DNA from: Spirosoma telluris
GTDB lineage: Bacteria; Bacteroidota; Bacteroidia; Cytophagales; Spirosomataceae
Direction: 5' to 3'
NCBI GenBank assembly: GCA_003259005.1
Contig: QLII01000001.1
Coordinates: forward strand, 1,116,001 to 1,180,000
Length of the DNA stretch: 64,000 nt
In this document: one piece after another, positions 17,067 through 27,339 of the stretch
Layout: each line of letters starts with the position of its first letter
How positions within the stretch are numbered: the first letter of the stretch is position 1
The notes under the pieces: generated by a model
What the model was told of the DNA's origin: nothing
Databases searched by the model: none
Seen by the model: the letters and a program-made list of their open reading frames with translations, nothing else
Program-made: the position numbers and the translations under genes

Positions 17067-18355
17067 CTAATTCTGACCAATCGGTTTCACGGTTCGTTTA
17101 AGCGAATCGCTGGCGCTGGTTGTCACCCTTGGTTTCGGCTGGATGGTCGAAATATGAACACGGGTTGTATCAAGCACGGCCCGCTTTGAAGCTGGGGTGA
17201 GCGGTTTAGTCACTGTATCTGGCAAAAATAAGGAGTTATACGAACTTTGCGCGTATTGTCGTCGCTGAGAGCGCCATAATCCGGCAACAGCCTGTTGATC
17301 AGTCGCATTTTGCTGGCTTGCTTTGGTGTAGGCCGCAATCGCCAGTTCATATTGGCCCATTTGCTCATGACAATAGCCGATGTATGTATCAATACGCGGA
17401 AACTGAGGTCGAAGTTGCCGGACATGCTGGTAATTAGCCAGAGCCGAATAATAATTTCGGTATTTCTGGTTGATGAGACCCATCTGAAAATACACCTGAT
17501 AATAATTCGGTTGCACCTTTGCCGTTTGCTGGTAATAAATCATGGCACTATCGAGTTTCCCCTCCGTGTGATAGATCATTCCCCGTCCATAATAAAGCTT
17601 GGCGTTGTTTGGAAAATAACGGAGTGCCTGTTCATTATAGACTAGTGCTGAGTTTAAATCGCCCAGGGTTCGATAGATGGATGCCAATTGGTTATAGGTT
17701 TCCAGATACCGTGGCTTGAGTCGAAGAGACTGCTCATACAAGACGAGTGCCTGAGCTGTATCGCCCTGCCGGGCGGCCATAAGTCCGTTAAAAAAATAGG
17801 CTTCGCCGTCGTAAGGAGCCATTTGCAAAGCTTTGGCAACGTACAGTTTCGCTTTATCGAACTGGTTTTGCTGTTGAAGCAAATCGCCCTGCAATGTATA
17901 AAGTTCTGGGGTGTCGATGCCAAGAATTTCAGCCCGTTGCGCATTTTGAAGGGCTTTCTCGGGTTGCTGCAATGCCCGCAAAATCTGCGCTCGGGTTAAA
18001 TAAAACGACCCGATATTGTCGTTCCGGCTAATGGCTTCGTCAATATCGGCCAAGGCATCGCTCACACGGCCCATGGCAAGTAAAATAACAGCCCGTTTCG
18101 CATAGGCTGATGAAGACGATGACTGATTGATTGAGCGAGTCAGCGCACGCAAGGCCCTTCTGCCCGGCTGCTGTCGCCCGACTTCGGAAAGTCTGGTATA
18201 TGCGCCGTTTGTCGATTGTCATCGCTGCAGGCGAACATCAGAACAAGTAAAAAGAGCGAAAGAACGAACGGGCGAACAAGTGAAAATAGCTGATGCCATC
18301 TTTCTCCTCTTGCTCTCTTTCGCTCGTGCTCTCTTGCTCTCTTTCGCTCGTTCAT
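17067..18355 (-). CDS. TPR-repeat lipoprotein, one frameshift
   Basis: About 430 residues. A hydrophobic segment with lipobox (LFLLVLMFAC, Cys near residue 43) marks an exported lipoprotein. Ten or so TPR helices follow: AYAKRAVILLAMGRVSDAL, FYLTRAQILRALQQPEKAL, LYTLQGDLLQQQNQFDKAKL, AYFFNGLMAARQGDTAQAL, LYYGRGMIYHTEGKLDSAM and so on. TPRs are protein-interaction scaffolds. The C-terminal ~60 residues are polar. The frames join near 18150 (missing G/C in GGGCC). The start at 18355 overlaps the methyltransferase stop by ATGA, so the two are probably coupled. The first ~22 codons lie inside a GAGCGAAAG repeat element, giving an unusually long Arg/Glu-rich n-region. Confidence 0.75.
18240..18353. 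repeat. Repeat element, family H (GAGCGAAAGA words), inside a gene start
   Basis: The plus strand carries AGAGCGAAAGAACGAACGGG at about 18253 and the partly complementary tandem CTCTTGCTCTCTTTCGCTCG near 18305-18353, with CTCTTTCGCTCGT present twice. It overlaps the first codons of the TPR lipoprotein and the end of the upstream methyltransferase. Confidence 0.65.
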
Positions 18356-19247
18356 AAGGATGCGAATCGATAAAATACGCCCAAAGGTAGTCGTTTATTA
18401 GCCTGGTCGGTAACCGCTAATTCACCCATTCCGAATTGGGAACCTGACCAAAGAGTGGCTGCATCAGGTTGTCCAGAATGAGTGATGAGAATCCCAGCGA
18501 ATAGAGGTTAATGATCAAGAAAAAATCGGAACGGTCGAGTAGATCAGCGCAGGATTTCAGCAGCTCATTGAGTTGTTCTTCAAGTACCCATTTTTCCCCA
18601 TCAGGTCCGCGACCATAGGCAGGTGGGTCAAGTATAATGCCATTATACGTATTTCCCCGTCGAACCTCCCTCCGCACAAACTTCACGGCATCTTCGACCA
18701 CCCAGCGGATATTATCTAGCTCGCTGTAGTCCATGTTTTCACGCGCCCAGCTAATAACGGGCTTTACAGCATCGACGTGGGTGACATCGGCTCCAGCCTG
18801 ACGGGCCGCCAGCGAAGCGCCACCCGTATAGGCGAACAGGTTCAGTACCTTAGGCCGTTCGACCTTAGCCGAAAGGCGATTGACTTTCTCGTAGATATAG
18901 GCCCAATTGTCAGCCTGTTCAGGAAAAAGGCCAACGTGTTTAAACGTGGTCAAAGCCAGCTTAAACTTCAGGTTCAGGCCGTCTTGCCGAAACGTAACAT
19001 ACCAGGGATCGCGCATCTCAGGCTTTGTTTGCCAATCACCCCGCTCCGGCGACTGACGGTCACGACGAAAAATGGCATGAGCACGACGTTCCCAATCCTG
19101 CTCTGCGAGTGATTTATCCCAAATGGCCTGCGGCTCGGGACGGGACAGGATAAAATTACCAAACCGTTCGAGTTTCTGAAAATTACCTGAGTCGATCAGT
19201 TCGTATTCAGCCCAGGGTTTTGGGGTAATGAGTTGAATGTTCGTCAT
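18352..19247 (-). CDS. Class I SAM-dependent (RlmI-like) methyltransferase, one frameshift
   Basis: About 298 residues after repair. Rossmann motifs: VLNLFAYTGGASLAARQAGA (motif I), VTHVDAVKPVISWARENMDY and GIILDPPAYGRGP, the DPPxY motif of N- or C5-methylating RNA/DNA enzymes. It is closest to the 23S rRNA cytosine methyltransferase RlmI/RlmK group by these motifs, so rRNA is the likely substrate (inference). The given frame ends at 18417 with NSEWVN. One G restored in GGG (plus CCC at 18425-18427) continues to EWGELAVTDQANKRLPLG and stops at 18352, overlapping the TPR lipoprotein ATG as ATGA. Confidence 0.8.
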
Positions 19248-19251
19248 TGAT

Positions 19252-19333
19252 TAAATGTACAATGTATAATGTACAATGAATAATCGGGTACTGGATTCAT
19301 CATCCTTCATTATTCATTATACATTATACATTA
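19252..19333. repeat. Intergenic hairpin, family A
   Basis: Left arm words ACAATGTATAATGTACAATG (19259 on) pair with TTCATTATTCATTATACATT words ending near 19332, matching in about 24 of 26 positions. It lies between the EVE-domain gene end and the methyltransferase start; the repaired EVE stop codon (19324-19326) is inside the right arm. Confidence 0.8.
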
Positions 19334-19742
19334 CCAAGCTGCCCCATTTTTAAAATCAATTCAAATTCGTCGGCCGAACGGGCATGACCGACAAACGGGA
19401 CTGTCGAATGAGACTAAGATTTGCCAGTAGCGGTTCGGCTTTAATCCTGGCGAGTGAAACAGGCTTATCTAAAGCCATTACAGGCTCTAATTCAATAACA
19501 ACCCATCGTAAATCCTCAGGTGAAGTTGGATCTGGATAGGATTCTCTGACCACTTTTGCCAGGCCAACAACACCGATGTTGGTTACGCTATGATAAAAAA
19601 GTACCTGATCGCCCAGTCGCATAGCTTTCAGGTTGTTGCGCGCCTGGTAATTGCGAACGCCATCCCACACGGCACGACCCTGTTCATTAAAATGGTGCCA
19701 CCCATACACGTCGGGTTCGGACTTTACTAGCCAGTAATTCAA
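19324..19742 (-). CDS. EVE domain protein, likely frameshift near the end
   Basis: About 139 residues after repair. It reads NYWLVKSEPDVYGWHHF, then VWDGVRNYQARNNLKAMRLG and DQVLFYHSVTNIGVVGLAKV, the EVE fold (PUA-like) family that binds modified bases in DNA or RNA. The start is a TTG codon (19740-19742) because the family begins at MNYWLVKSEP; no ATG is nearby. The given frame stops at 19356 with PVRPTNLN. A one-base repair near 19362-19370 gives PDEFELILKMGQLGN, the usual ending. In other bacteria EVE genes often sit with restriction systems, but here the context is housekeeping. Confidence 0.85.
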
Positions 19743-19745
19743 AGT

Positions 19746-19826
19746 TAGTGAAGAATGAAGAGTGTAGAGTGAAGAATAATGAACGCGGAGGGTTATTCTT
19801 CACTCTACATTCTTCATTCTTCACTA
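19746..19826. repeat. Intergenic hairpin, family B, 34-bp stem
   Basis: Arms 19746-19779 and 19793-19826 pair over 34 bases with one mismatch (G to A, still G-U compatible) and a 13-base loop. The arm is made of GAAGAATGAAGAGTG-type words. It lies between the DinB-like and EVE genes. Confidence 0.9.
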
Positions 19827-19830
19827 CATA

Positions 19831-20405
19831 TCAATAATAATCGTCATGTTCCTGGCTACTACCGAAAGGGGAACCATATTCGTCAGCATCATCATCGGCA
19901 AAACGTGAACCAGCCCCTTTAAAGGTCAATGCTTTCCGTAGAATCATGATTTGACCGGTGTGGTACATGTCGTGATTGATAATTCCATGCAGCATGTCGT
20001 AATACGTATAGTCACGGCCGGGAACTATATCTTCCAGAAACTCATCGTCGTCCCGCTTGTCAAGTTCATTAATGAGTTCTTCCTGACTCAGGCTTAGCTC
20101 CATTTCGAGCGCTTCCCACTCGAAATCGTCAATTTTATCGGGCAATGCCCCAAAATTTTTATCCGGTGTGGTAATATCAAACGTCTCATCGCCCTGCATC
20201 TTTTTTACACAAAATATGCGCCAGCTAGTCATATGAAAGACAAGTTCGGCAATACTGTGCGTAGCAGGAGCAATCCGTTTCCCGGCCATATCGGGCGTAA
20301 CACCCGCAATACATCAACTACTGAAGGGCCATGCCAGGCTTCCTCACCTTCGTATGTCGTATTCAGAAGGTCAATGATGCGGATCAGTTCGTCGTTTGGT
20401 ACCAT
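19831..20405 (-). CDS. DinB-like (YfiT/DinB fold) protein, one frameshift
   Basis: About 190 residues. Four-helix-bundle metalloprotein family. HSIAELVFHMTSWRIF and YDMLHGIINHDMYHTGQIM hold the three His metal ligands at typical spacing. The N-terminal part (ELIRIIDLLNTTYEGEEAWH, then GPSVVDVL) lies in another frame, and one G restored in GGG near 20295-20300 joins them. Start chosen at 20405 (MVPNDELIR); 20450 (MGTIQRIYSL) is an alternative. Members act as thiol-dependent transferases or hydrolases, often in stress responses. The reaction is unknown. The C-terminal ~30 residues are acidic (Asp/Glu-rich). Confidence 0.8.
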
Positions 20406-20628
20406 AATCAATAACTGGTTGAGTGAGTAAATGCGTTGGATGGTCCCCATTTTGGCTGTCCATCCTGGCAAATAGGGGCTCTACCCTGAAATCAGTTCGT
20501 TAGTTTATAATTTAGTTAGCTAGCTGCGTTCAATTTTTTATCCGTTTGGCATCCGCCATCCCCTATGAGTTGTAACTCAGTTCGGCCCCGCTTGTTAACA
20601 AGTAGAACCCGTATTTCTGAACGCACCG

Positions 20629-20659
20629 CAAAGGTAGCAATATTGATGGCCTTCCGAAA
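20629..20659 (-). promoter_or_regulatory. Minus-strand promoter upstream of the DinB-like gene
   Basis: The minus strand reads TTTC (20656-20659), then 19 bases, then TACCTTTG (20629-20636). This is close to the Bacteroidota TTTG-N19-TAnnTTTG consensus. The implied leader to the DinB-like start is about 200 bases. The 20406-20827 gap contains no convincing gene. Confidence 0.5.
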
Positions 20660-20827
20660 GAAACAACCTAAACACATGGTCAACATCGCCATTGAATCCA
20701 GGAAACTCAATAAATAGCAACTGAAAATAGAGTGGCATGTTTTGTGTACGCAACTAATCAGATTTTTTTGTTGATACAAAGTGACGTAACGAATAAAGTT
20801 AAGACTTAAGGGAAGAAGAATAGATAT

Positions 20828-22345
20828 ATGATCCCATTTAGTACCACCCGTTTGCTTCTTCCTTGCCTGCTATGGGTGTCTTTCTGCTTTGGCCAGACCT
20901 CCAAACCACTCCGTTATCGAACCGAAGTCGGCACCTATTTCGCCACGTCCGGGCAAACTCCTTTTTGGCTTCGTGCCAATCAGTATGGCATTGTGCCACG
21001 AGATCAGGCATTTATGACGGTTCGGCAGGCACTCCGGGTGGATTATCATGATACGCCTAAAACCAAGCTCGACAGCCTTCGGGCCGCTAATCGACGAATT
21101 GACTGGGGCTGGGGAGCCGAAGCTGTGCTGAACGCTGGTTATGACTACAAAGTCCTTATTCCAGAGGCTTACGTAAAGGTGAAGTTTGGCAAAAGCTTCG
21201 AAGTCTGGGCAGGCCGACGCCGGGAAATTATTGGCCTGGTTGATTCAACCCTCACATCCGGTTCATACGCATGGTCGGGCAATACCCTACCCATGACGAA
21301 AATTCAATTGGCGATCAACGATTATCTCCCTCGAAATAGTCTGTTTGGATTCAAGGGTTTCTACGCGCATGGGTGGTTTGAGGAGGAGCGCTTTATCAAT
21401 AACACGCTCTTGCACCAGAAGGCCCTCTATGGTCGCTTTGGGAAACCTCACTGGCGACTCAAACTTTATGCGGGTATCAACCATGAGGTGATGTGGGGTG
21501 GGAATACGGAACGCCTACCAGGTTCAGTTATCAAAAATAATCAGCTACCCAATCATTTTAGCGATTATGTTGATGTTGTTTCAGCCGTCACACTAGGAAA
21601 CCGGACCGATCTTGATACCAATCGGCTCAGCGAATTTGATCGAAAGAATCGCATTGGTAATCACCTGGGTTCTGTCGATCTGGCGTTTGAATACACAGCC
21701 CGCACGTTCTCTATCTTTGCCTATCGGCAAAATATCTACGAGGACGGCTCTCTGTTCTACCTCACCAATATCCAGGATGGCTTAAATGGCTTACGCATCC
21801 GGAATCGCCGACCCCGAAATCCCAATGGTCTACAGATTCAGGATATTCTGCTGGAATACCTGTACACAGAAAGCCAGGGGGGCGATGTATTCCTGGAAAA
21901 TGACCAGCAACGGGGGCGTGACAATTATTTCAATCACTCCCAGTATCAGGATGGCTGGTCGCGCTATGGCCTGACGATGGGTACTCCGTTTATTAGCCCA
22001 TCGGCTGACAGCCGCAGCAATTTGCCCCGCTATTCCTTCACGAATAACAATCGGGTATCGGTTATGCACCTTGGCCTGTCGGGGCAGGTACTGGATTTTT
22101 TCCGGTTCCAGTTAAAAGCGTCCTACAGTACGAATCTGGGCACCTATGAAGTTCCCTTTGAGAAACCCGTGCGCCAATTCTCCTCGGCTTTAACAGTGGC
22201 GGCTCCACTGGCTATATTGACAGGTGTAACGGCTACGGCTTCCGTAGCCACTGATATTGGCGACCTTTATGATAACAGCGTGGGTTTCTTTATTGGCATC
22301 CGAAAGGAAGGGCAAAGCAGAAAACGGCAGCCACTCGATCCTTAG
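20828..22345 (+). CDS. Capsule assembly Wzi-family outer-membrane barrel
   Basis: 505 residues with a signal peptide (LLLPCLLWVSFCFGQ, cut after residue ~22). It contains the Wzi pattern: GTYFATSGQTPFWLRANQYG, then EAYVKVKFGKSFEVWAGRRR, GLVDSTLTSGSYAWSGNTLP, GFKGFYAHGWFEEERFINNT and later aromatic-alternating strands. Wzi is an outer-membrane beta-barrel lectin that anchors capsule to the cell surface. It is intact, lies alone on the plus strand and does not adjoin other capsule genes; the exopolysaccharide cluster is 32 kb away. It converges on the SanA-like gene. Confidence 0.88.
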   Translation: MIPFSTTRLLLPCLLWVSFCFGQTSKPLRYRTEVGTYFATSGQTPFWLRANQYGIVPRDQAFMTVRQALRVDYHDTPKTKLDSLRAANRRIDWGWGAEAVLNAGYDYKVLIPEAYVKVKFGKSFEVWAGRRREIIGLVDSTLTSGSYAWSGNTLPMTKIQLAINDYLPRNSLFGFKGFYAHGWFEEERFINNTLLHQKALYGRFGKPHWRLKLYAGINHEVMWGGNTERLPGSVIKNNQLPNHFSDYVDVVSAVTLGNRTDLDTNRLSEFDRKNRIGNHLGSVDLAFEYTARTFSIFAYRQNIYEDGSLFYLTNIQDGLNGLRIRNRRPRNPNGLQIQDILLEYLYTESQGGDVFLENDQQRGRDNYFNHSQYQDGWSRYGLTMGTPFISPSADSRSNLPRYSFTNNNRVSVMHLGLSGQVLDFFRFQLKASYSTNLGTYEVPFEKPVRQFSSALTVAAPLAILTGVTATASVATDIGDLYDNSVGFFIGIRKEGQSRKRQPLDP

Positions 22346-22376
22346 TTGCCTTTATTGCGATGAAATGAGTAACTAA

Positions 22377-23078
22377 CTATTTACGTTTACGCTGCCAGTT
22401 TCCTTTTTCGGGCTGCGGACGAAATACATGCACATCGAGCAGGGCGTAGGGACGAGCGAGGTATTCGCGGATGAGTGTACGTAGCGAATAGCCATCAGGT
22501 ACATCCTGAGCTGCAAACGCGATGGCCTCCATTCCCTCATGATTGCCAATGTAGAGGGCTCGGGCGTTATGAAAATTTTGGGAGATGATCGTAATCTTTT
22601 CCTGATTGAACTCGTCCTTGCAACGCACCACGGAATCGAAGGTTCGGTAGCCAGCGTAATCAAGGGTCATAACCGAGGCTGGAATCCCAAGTTTAACGAG
22701 GGCCCGCTGCATATCAACGGGTTCGTTGTAGTATTCCGAGTCATTATTTCCGCTCAGAATCAGGTATTTCACTTTACCCTCTTTCCAGAGTCGGGCAGTG
22801 GCCTCCATGCGGTACCGAAAGAATAGATTTTCCTTCCCCGTCCGGACAAACTTACTCGTTCCCAGCACTAAGCCGAACTCATTGGCTGGCAACGCATTGA
22901 TATCAAAATAAATCTGGTCTTTTGTGTTTTCAACCACCCACCAGTTACTGATCAGCACCGAGATTGCTCCCGCAAACAGAAGGATAATCCCCAGCTTAAT
23001 CACACGTTTGGCAACACGGATTCCAGCCGCTTCGCGGTGCGTTTCGTCGCTGTAGTCCGTTGCCAAGGTCGTGTTCAT
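22377..23078 (-). CDS. SanA/YdcF-like DUF218 membrane protein
   Basis: 233 residues with one N-terminal membrane helix (LGIILLFAGAISVLISNWWV, residues ~30-49). It then has a DUF218 domain: FGLVLGTSKFVRTG, NLFFRYRMEATARLWKEGKV, YLILSGNNDSEYYNEPVDMQ, LDYAGYRTFDSVVRCKDEF and SQNFHNARALYIGNHEGM. SanA-type proteins affect envelope permeability (vancomycin exclusion at high temperature in E. coli); the catalytic role is not known. Three bases separate its start from the VOC gene stop upstream, so they are co-transcribed. It is intact. Confidence 0.88.
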   Translation of the reverse strand: MNTTLATDYSDETHREAAGIRVAKRVIKLGIILLFAGAISVLISNWWVVENTKDQIYFDINALPANEFGLVLGTSKFVRTGKENLFFRYRMEATARLWKEGKVKYLILSGNNDSEYYNEPVDMQRALVKLGIPASVMTLDYAGYRTFDSVVRCKDEFNQEKITIISQNFHNARALYIGNHEGMEAIAFAAQDVPDGYSLRTLIREYLARPYALLDVHVFRPQPEKGNWQRKRK

Positions 23079-23080
23079 GT

Positions 23081-23446
23081 TTAAAGACTAACGTGTGGAT
23101 TTTCGATTAACCCAACTACATTACCAAAGGGGTCTCGAATGGCGGCCACCTTTATTCCATCCCCTACATCCTGAATAGCCGAATGGGAAGTCGCCCCTAA
23201 ATCGAGTATATGCTGCACGCCAGCCTCAATGTCAGGAACGCCCCAGTACGTTAGGGTACTCCCCTCAACAAGCGGCAAATTAGGATCAAGTCCCAATTCG
23301 AACCCGCCAACGTTAAACCCAACATAGAACGGCTGGTCGAAATAGGGCTCAATACCCAGCGCCTTCGTATACCATTCTTTGGTTTCGCCAAGATTAGGGG
23401 CGGCATAAATAACCGTTCGTAATCCTAAAAAATTTGAAGCAGCCAT
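23081..23446 (-). CDS. VOC (glyoxalase-like) protein
   Basis: 121 residues, one VOC module: LRTVIYAAPNLGETKEWYTK, ALGIEPYFDQPFYVGFNVGG and AIRDPFGNVVGLIENPHV. It is small and soluble, without a clear catalytic pattern beyond the closing DPFGNxxGLIEN strand. Relatives are usually listed as glyoxalase or bleomycin-resistance proteins; the substrate is unknown. It is followed at 3 bases by the SanA-like gene. Intact; ATG at 23446. Confidence 0.85.
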   Translation of the reverse strand: MAASNFLGLRTVIYAAPNLGETKEWYTKALGIEPYFDQPFYVGFNVGGFELGLDPNLPLVEGSTLTYWGVPDIEAGVQHILDLGATSHSAIQDVGDGIKVAAIRDPFGNVVGLIENPHVSL

Positions 23447-23476
23447 ACTGTTTAAGAGACGGTGTTTAGTTTACGG

Positions 23477-23537
23477 TATTCGATTTATGGTGGCTGACGC
23501 ATCACCAGCTTACGCGTCAGCCACCATAAACCGAATA
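23477..23537. terminator. Hairpin after parC, 24-bp stem
   Basis: Arms 23477-23500 and 23514-23537 (TATTCGATTTATGGTGGCTG start) pair with one mismatch around a 13-base loop. It touches the parC stop codon at 23538-23540 and resembles the other intergenic hairpins in structure, but its word is unrelated. Confidence 0.85.
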
Positions 23538-26249
23538 TTATGAAAACAAGCCCAATTGTACCGGTTCTTTTTCATCAGTTTCTGCCGTTCCAATACCAAT
23601 CGGGTCACTCACTGGCGCCACTTTTATGGTTTCTTTGACCACTTTAGGTTCCAGGAGTTTAACCTCTTTGACCTTGGCAAACGGCAGTTTATTACCTAAT
23701 GCTTTCCAGCCCCGAACATCAATAAATCCGTCTGGTTCAAGAATCATCTTTTCCAGAGGTCCCCGTTCTTTTACCTGATGGATAATCTCAATGCGCGGGT
23801 GACGGTCAGCGGTAACCGCCAGCGATTTCGACCCTTTTGTGTCGCCGATAAAGCTGAATTTTTTATCTAACGTCGTCGTCTCTACTTTAAATCGTTTTAC
23901 GTACCAGGCTTTCTGGTTCACTTCGTAATATACCGCCGACAGCACCGTTTCGGGATCAAATTTCATGAGCACCGCCATATCGTTGGGTTCATACCGATTG
24001 GTTAAATCAAAACTAGTGAGTTCATATTGACCGTCTTTATAAACCACCAGAATACTGTCTTTGGCGTCGAAATTGCCAAGCAACTTACCCCGTTCGTCGC
24101 GGTTGAGCCGCCCCAGATGCTCGTCATACCAGATATCGACCCCGCCCAGAGTCGACACACCTCCCGTTTTCTGGGTGATCTTCCGAACGGGGTACTTCGT
24201 GAGAATATTGCCCTGAGCCGACCGTTTTTAATCCAACCGAGGCAAAGTCATAATCGAACTGCTTAATCTTCGCCGAGCTTTGGGCTGTCAGGCTAATGGT
24301 AATAACTTCTGCTTCTCCGTTATCGTTGGCGCTAAAATAAGTTAACTTCGACTTGGGGTTACCCATGGTCAAATCGTACTCCCGATCGCGGGTAACGCCC
24401 GTAACCGGGAATCGCTTGGCCATCGAAATCCCTGATTTGCCATCTAAGTAAACCAGGTTATAAATCTTGCGCTCATCGTTCTTCTTAAATACCGAAACGT
24501 AAACAATTTCTTTACCAACGAACACCTTATCCTGAATTTTTGTGACCATGCACTTCCCGTCGCGACGGAATACGATAATGTCATCAATATCAGAACAATC
24601 GCTGACGTATTCTTCTTTTTTCAGCCCGTACCCAATGAATCCCCCTTCACGGTCAACATATAGTTTCTGGTTGGCAGCAGCCACCACGCTGGCAGCAATG
24701 GTGTTGAATGCCCGGATTTCGGTTTTACGCTCACGACCTTTGCCGTACTTCTTTTGCAGGTCTTTGTAATAATTTATAGCATAGCGGGTGATGTTGGCCA
24801 GGTTATCCTCCGTTTCAGCCAGTTCCTGCTCCAGGCGACGCATCAACTCCTCTGCCTTAAAGCCATCGTATTTGGAAATCCGCTTGATTTTAATCTCCGT
24901 CAGGCGGATAAGATCATCCTCTGTAATTTCCCGATAAAACTGTTTCCTGTACGGCTTAAGCGCCTTACCAATGGTTTCAATGACCGCTTCAAAGGTTTCG
25001 CACTCTTCAATTTTTCGATAAATCCGATTCTCGATAAAGATCTTCTCGAGCGAACTATACAACAACCGCTCCATCAACTCACTACGCCGAATCTCCAGTT
25101 CGCGTTGCAGCAACTGAACGGTTTGGTGGGTGTTGACCCGAAGAATATCCGTTACGCTGACAAAATGCGGCTTGTCGCCAATGATCACGCAGGCATTGGG
25201 TGAAATGCTTACTTCGCAATCGGTAAAGGCGTAGAGCGCATCAATGCTCACATCTGGCGAAACGCCCGGCTGTAGATGAACCAACACTTCAACATCTTTG
25301 GCTGTATTATCCACAACCGCCGAAACATTCTTAGCTGGTGATTTAATGCGAATTTTACCCAACTCCGACGCCTTCACGATGGACTCCATCAGTTGTGAGG
25401 TGGTTACCCCAAACGGAACATCGCGAATAACCAGCGTCTTCTTATCAATCTCCTCGATTCTGGCTCGTACGCGTACTTTACCACCCCGGTGCCCGTCATT
25501 GTAATTACTCACATCAACCAGTCCACCGGTCTGAAAATCGGGGAAGAGCGATACAGGCTTATCTTTCAGGATCTGAATCGAAGCCTCTATCAATTCATTG
25601 AAATTGTGAGGAAGAATTTTGGTTGAAAGACCAACGGCGATGCCTTCTACGCCCTGTGCCAGCAACAGCGGAAATTTTACAGGCAGGGTTACCGGCTCGC
25701 GTTTACGCCCATCATAGGACAATTGCCACTCGGTGGTTTTATCATTGTAGATCGCATCTTGCGCAAACTTAGAGAGTCGTACTTCAATATAACGGGGGGC
25801 AGCGGCTCCATCCCGGTTCGCACATCACCCCAACTGCCCTGGGTGTCGAAAAGGAGTTCTTTCTGGCCGATGTTCACCAGCGCTTCCCCAATGGAGGCAT
25901 CACCGTGCGGGTGAAACTGCATCGTCTGACCAATCACATTGGCCACCTTGTTAAAGCGACCATCGTCCATCTCTTTCAGGGCATGCAGAATACGCCGTTG
26001 AACCGGTTTCAGGCCATCTTCAACAGCGGGCACGGCCCGTTCGAGAATAACATAGGATGCGTAGTCGAGGAAATAATTTTCATACAACCCTGACACAACG
26101 GTCTGATCATGCAGGACTTCATTAATGGGCGTAGTAGGTAGTTGTTCCGATCCAGACGTATCAGTCAGCTCGGTTTCATCACTCGATGAAAATCCTTCAG
26201 GTTGCTGGTTGTCATCCTCAATCGGCTGTTCATTTTCTTCGTTTGTCAT
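23538..26249 (-). CDS. parC: DNA topoisomerase IV subunit A, two frameshifts
   Basis: About 904 residues after repair. It decatenates daughter chromosomes with ParE. N-terminal breakage domain: YASYVILERAVPAVEDGLKP, QRRILHALKEMDDGRFNKVA, FHPHGDASIGEALVNIGQKE and, after repair, GDGAAAPRYIEVRLSKFAQD containing the catalytic tyrosine. A coiled-coil and C-terminal blade region follow (YDLTMGNPKSKLTYFSANDN). HPHGDASI and the short C-terminal domain point to ParC, not GyrA, in Bacteroidota. Breaks: missing G in GGG near 25812-25814, and one base near 24210-24216. The N-terminal ~45 residues are acidic and disordered. An essential gene, so the breaks are read as errors. Confidence 0.93.
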
Positions 26250-26401
26250 TGACTTGCTCAGGAACTGTTCCAGTGGATAAGTACACGGATAAATCGAGCG
26301 ATTGGTGTCGCCTTCGACTCCTTAAATATACAAAAAAAAGTTGAAAAACGGGCATAATGGCCATTAAAAGGCCAATTCCAAAAAATAAGTAATTTTTCCT
26401 C

Positions 26402-27331
26402 TCAATACCCCGGCCTAATTCCACAACATTCTCAATAGGTTCTCCAGCCTGAAAAAGAGTCAGATTTCGCAGAAACTGAGTGACCTTTCCCGCATCTTCG
26501 TTCGGTTGCCCGCCCCCAGTGTGCTGGGTCAGTAACACATTCGGCAAGGTCCAGAGCGGGTTGTCTGTTGGCAACGGTTCAGTCGCGGTTACGTCCAGCA
26601 CGGCACCGCCCAGGTGACCCGATTGTAACGCTTTGATCAGGGCTGGCTCATCGGTAGTGCTGCCTCGACCAACGTTGGCGTATAGACTGCCGGGTTGCAT
26701 GGCCTCGATCAGATCGGCGGAGTAAAACCCGGTTGCCGTACCGGGCAGACAGTTCACGACGATGTCGATTTTAGGCAACAGGGCTTTGAGCTCATCGGCC
26801 GAATGTAAATCGGCGTGCGGATCGGTGCGGGCCAGCATGTACAGTTCGCAGTTGAAACCTGACAGCATTTGACGCACTGATTGACCAATGGTGCCGGTTC
26901 CAGGATAACCACCCGCTTCTTCCACAACAAATTGGTACGAGCGCGTATGGGCGCCCCTACCCACTCGGAACGACTTTGCAGGATAGCCAGCCCTGGAATA
27001 GCCCGATAGAGGGCAAGAATACCCGCGACCATCGTTTCGGCACAAGGTAGCGCAAAGTAGTCGCCCATATTGGCAATCGTGGCATCCAGCCGAACCGATT
27101 TATACCCATCAAAACCGGCAGAATCCAGTTGCCAGAATTTTAGATTGGGAAGTGGTTCGGCAAACCAGGCGGCCGGTGGGTTACCAAAATGAAGCTGGCA
27201 GACTGAAAGGCGGTCTGTTGTGCTTCTTTCGGCAACTCGTCTCGGAATACGACGGTAATGTCGACTGGAAGTTGCTGTTGAAGTTCCGCTTTAAACGTGG
27301 GACTAAACGTAGGGTTAACAAATAGTTGCAT
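26402..27331 (-). CDS. D-2-hydroxyacid dehydrogenase (GhrA-like), three frameshifts
   Basis: About 311 residues after repair. NAD(P)-dependent reduction of 2-oxoacids such as glyoxylate or hydroxypyruvate. Visible: N-terminal MQLFVNPTFSPTFKAELQQQ, then after frame change NMGDYFALPCAETMVAGILA, VVILGTGTIGQSVRQMLSGF (GxGxxG nucleotide fold), NCLPGTATGFYSADLIEAMQ, YANVGRGSTTDEPALIKALQ, VLDVTATEPLPTDNPLWTLP (Glu/His catalytic region) and LLTQHTGGG. The last break (CCCC at 26408-26411) hides the true stop. With one G restored the protein ends ELGRGY at 26402, whereas the given frame runs on and overlaps the parC start. Confidence 0.85.
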
Positions 27332-27339
27332 ACTATTAA

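Noticed and set aside
20516..20779. Minus-strand frame of 87 codons with cysteines
   Set aside because: No recognisable domain. It spans a likely promoter, and the residues do not look like a real protein.
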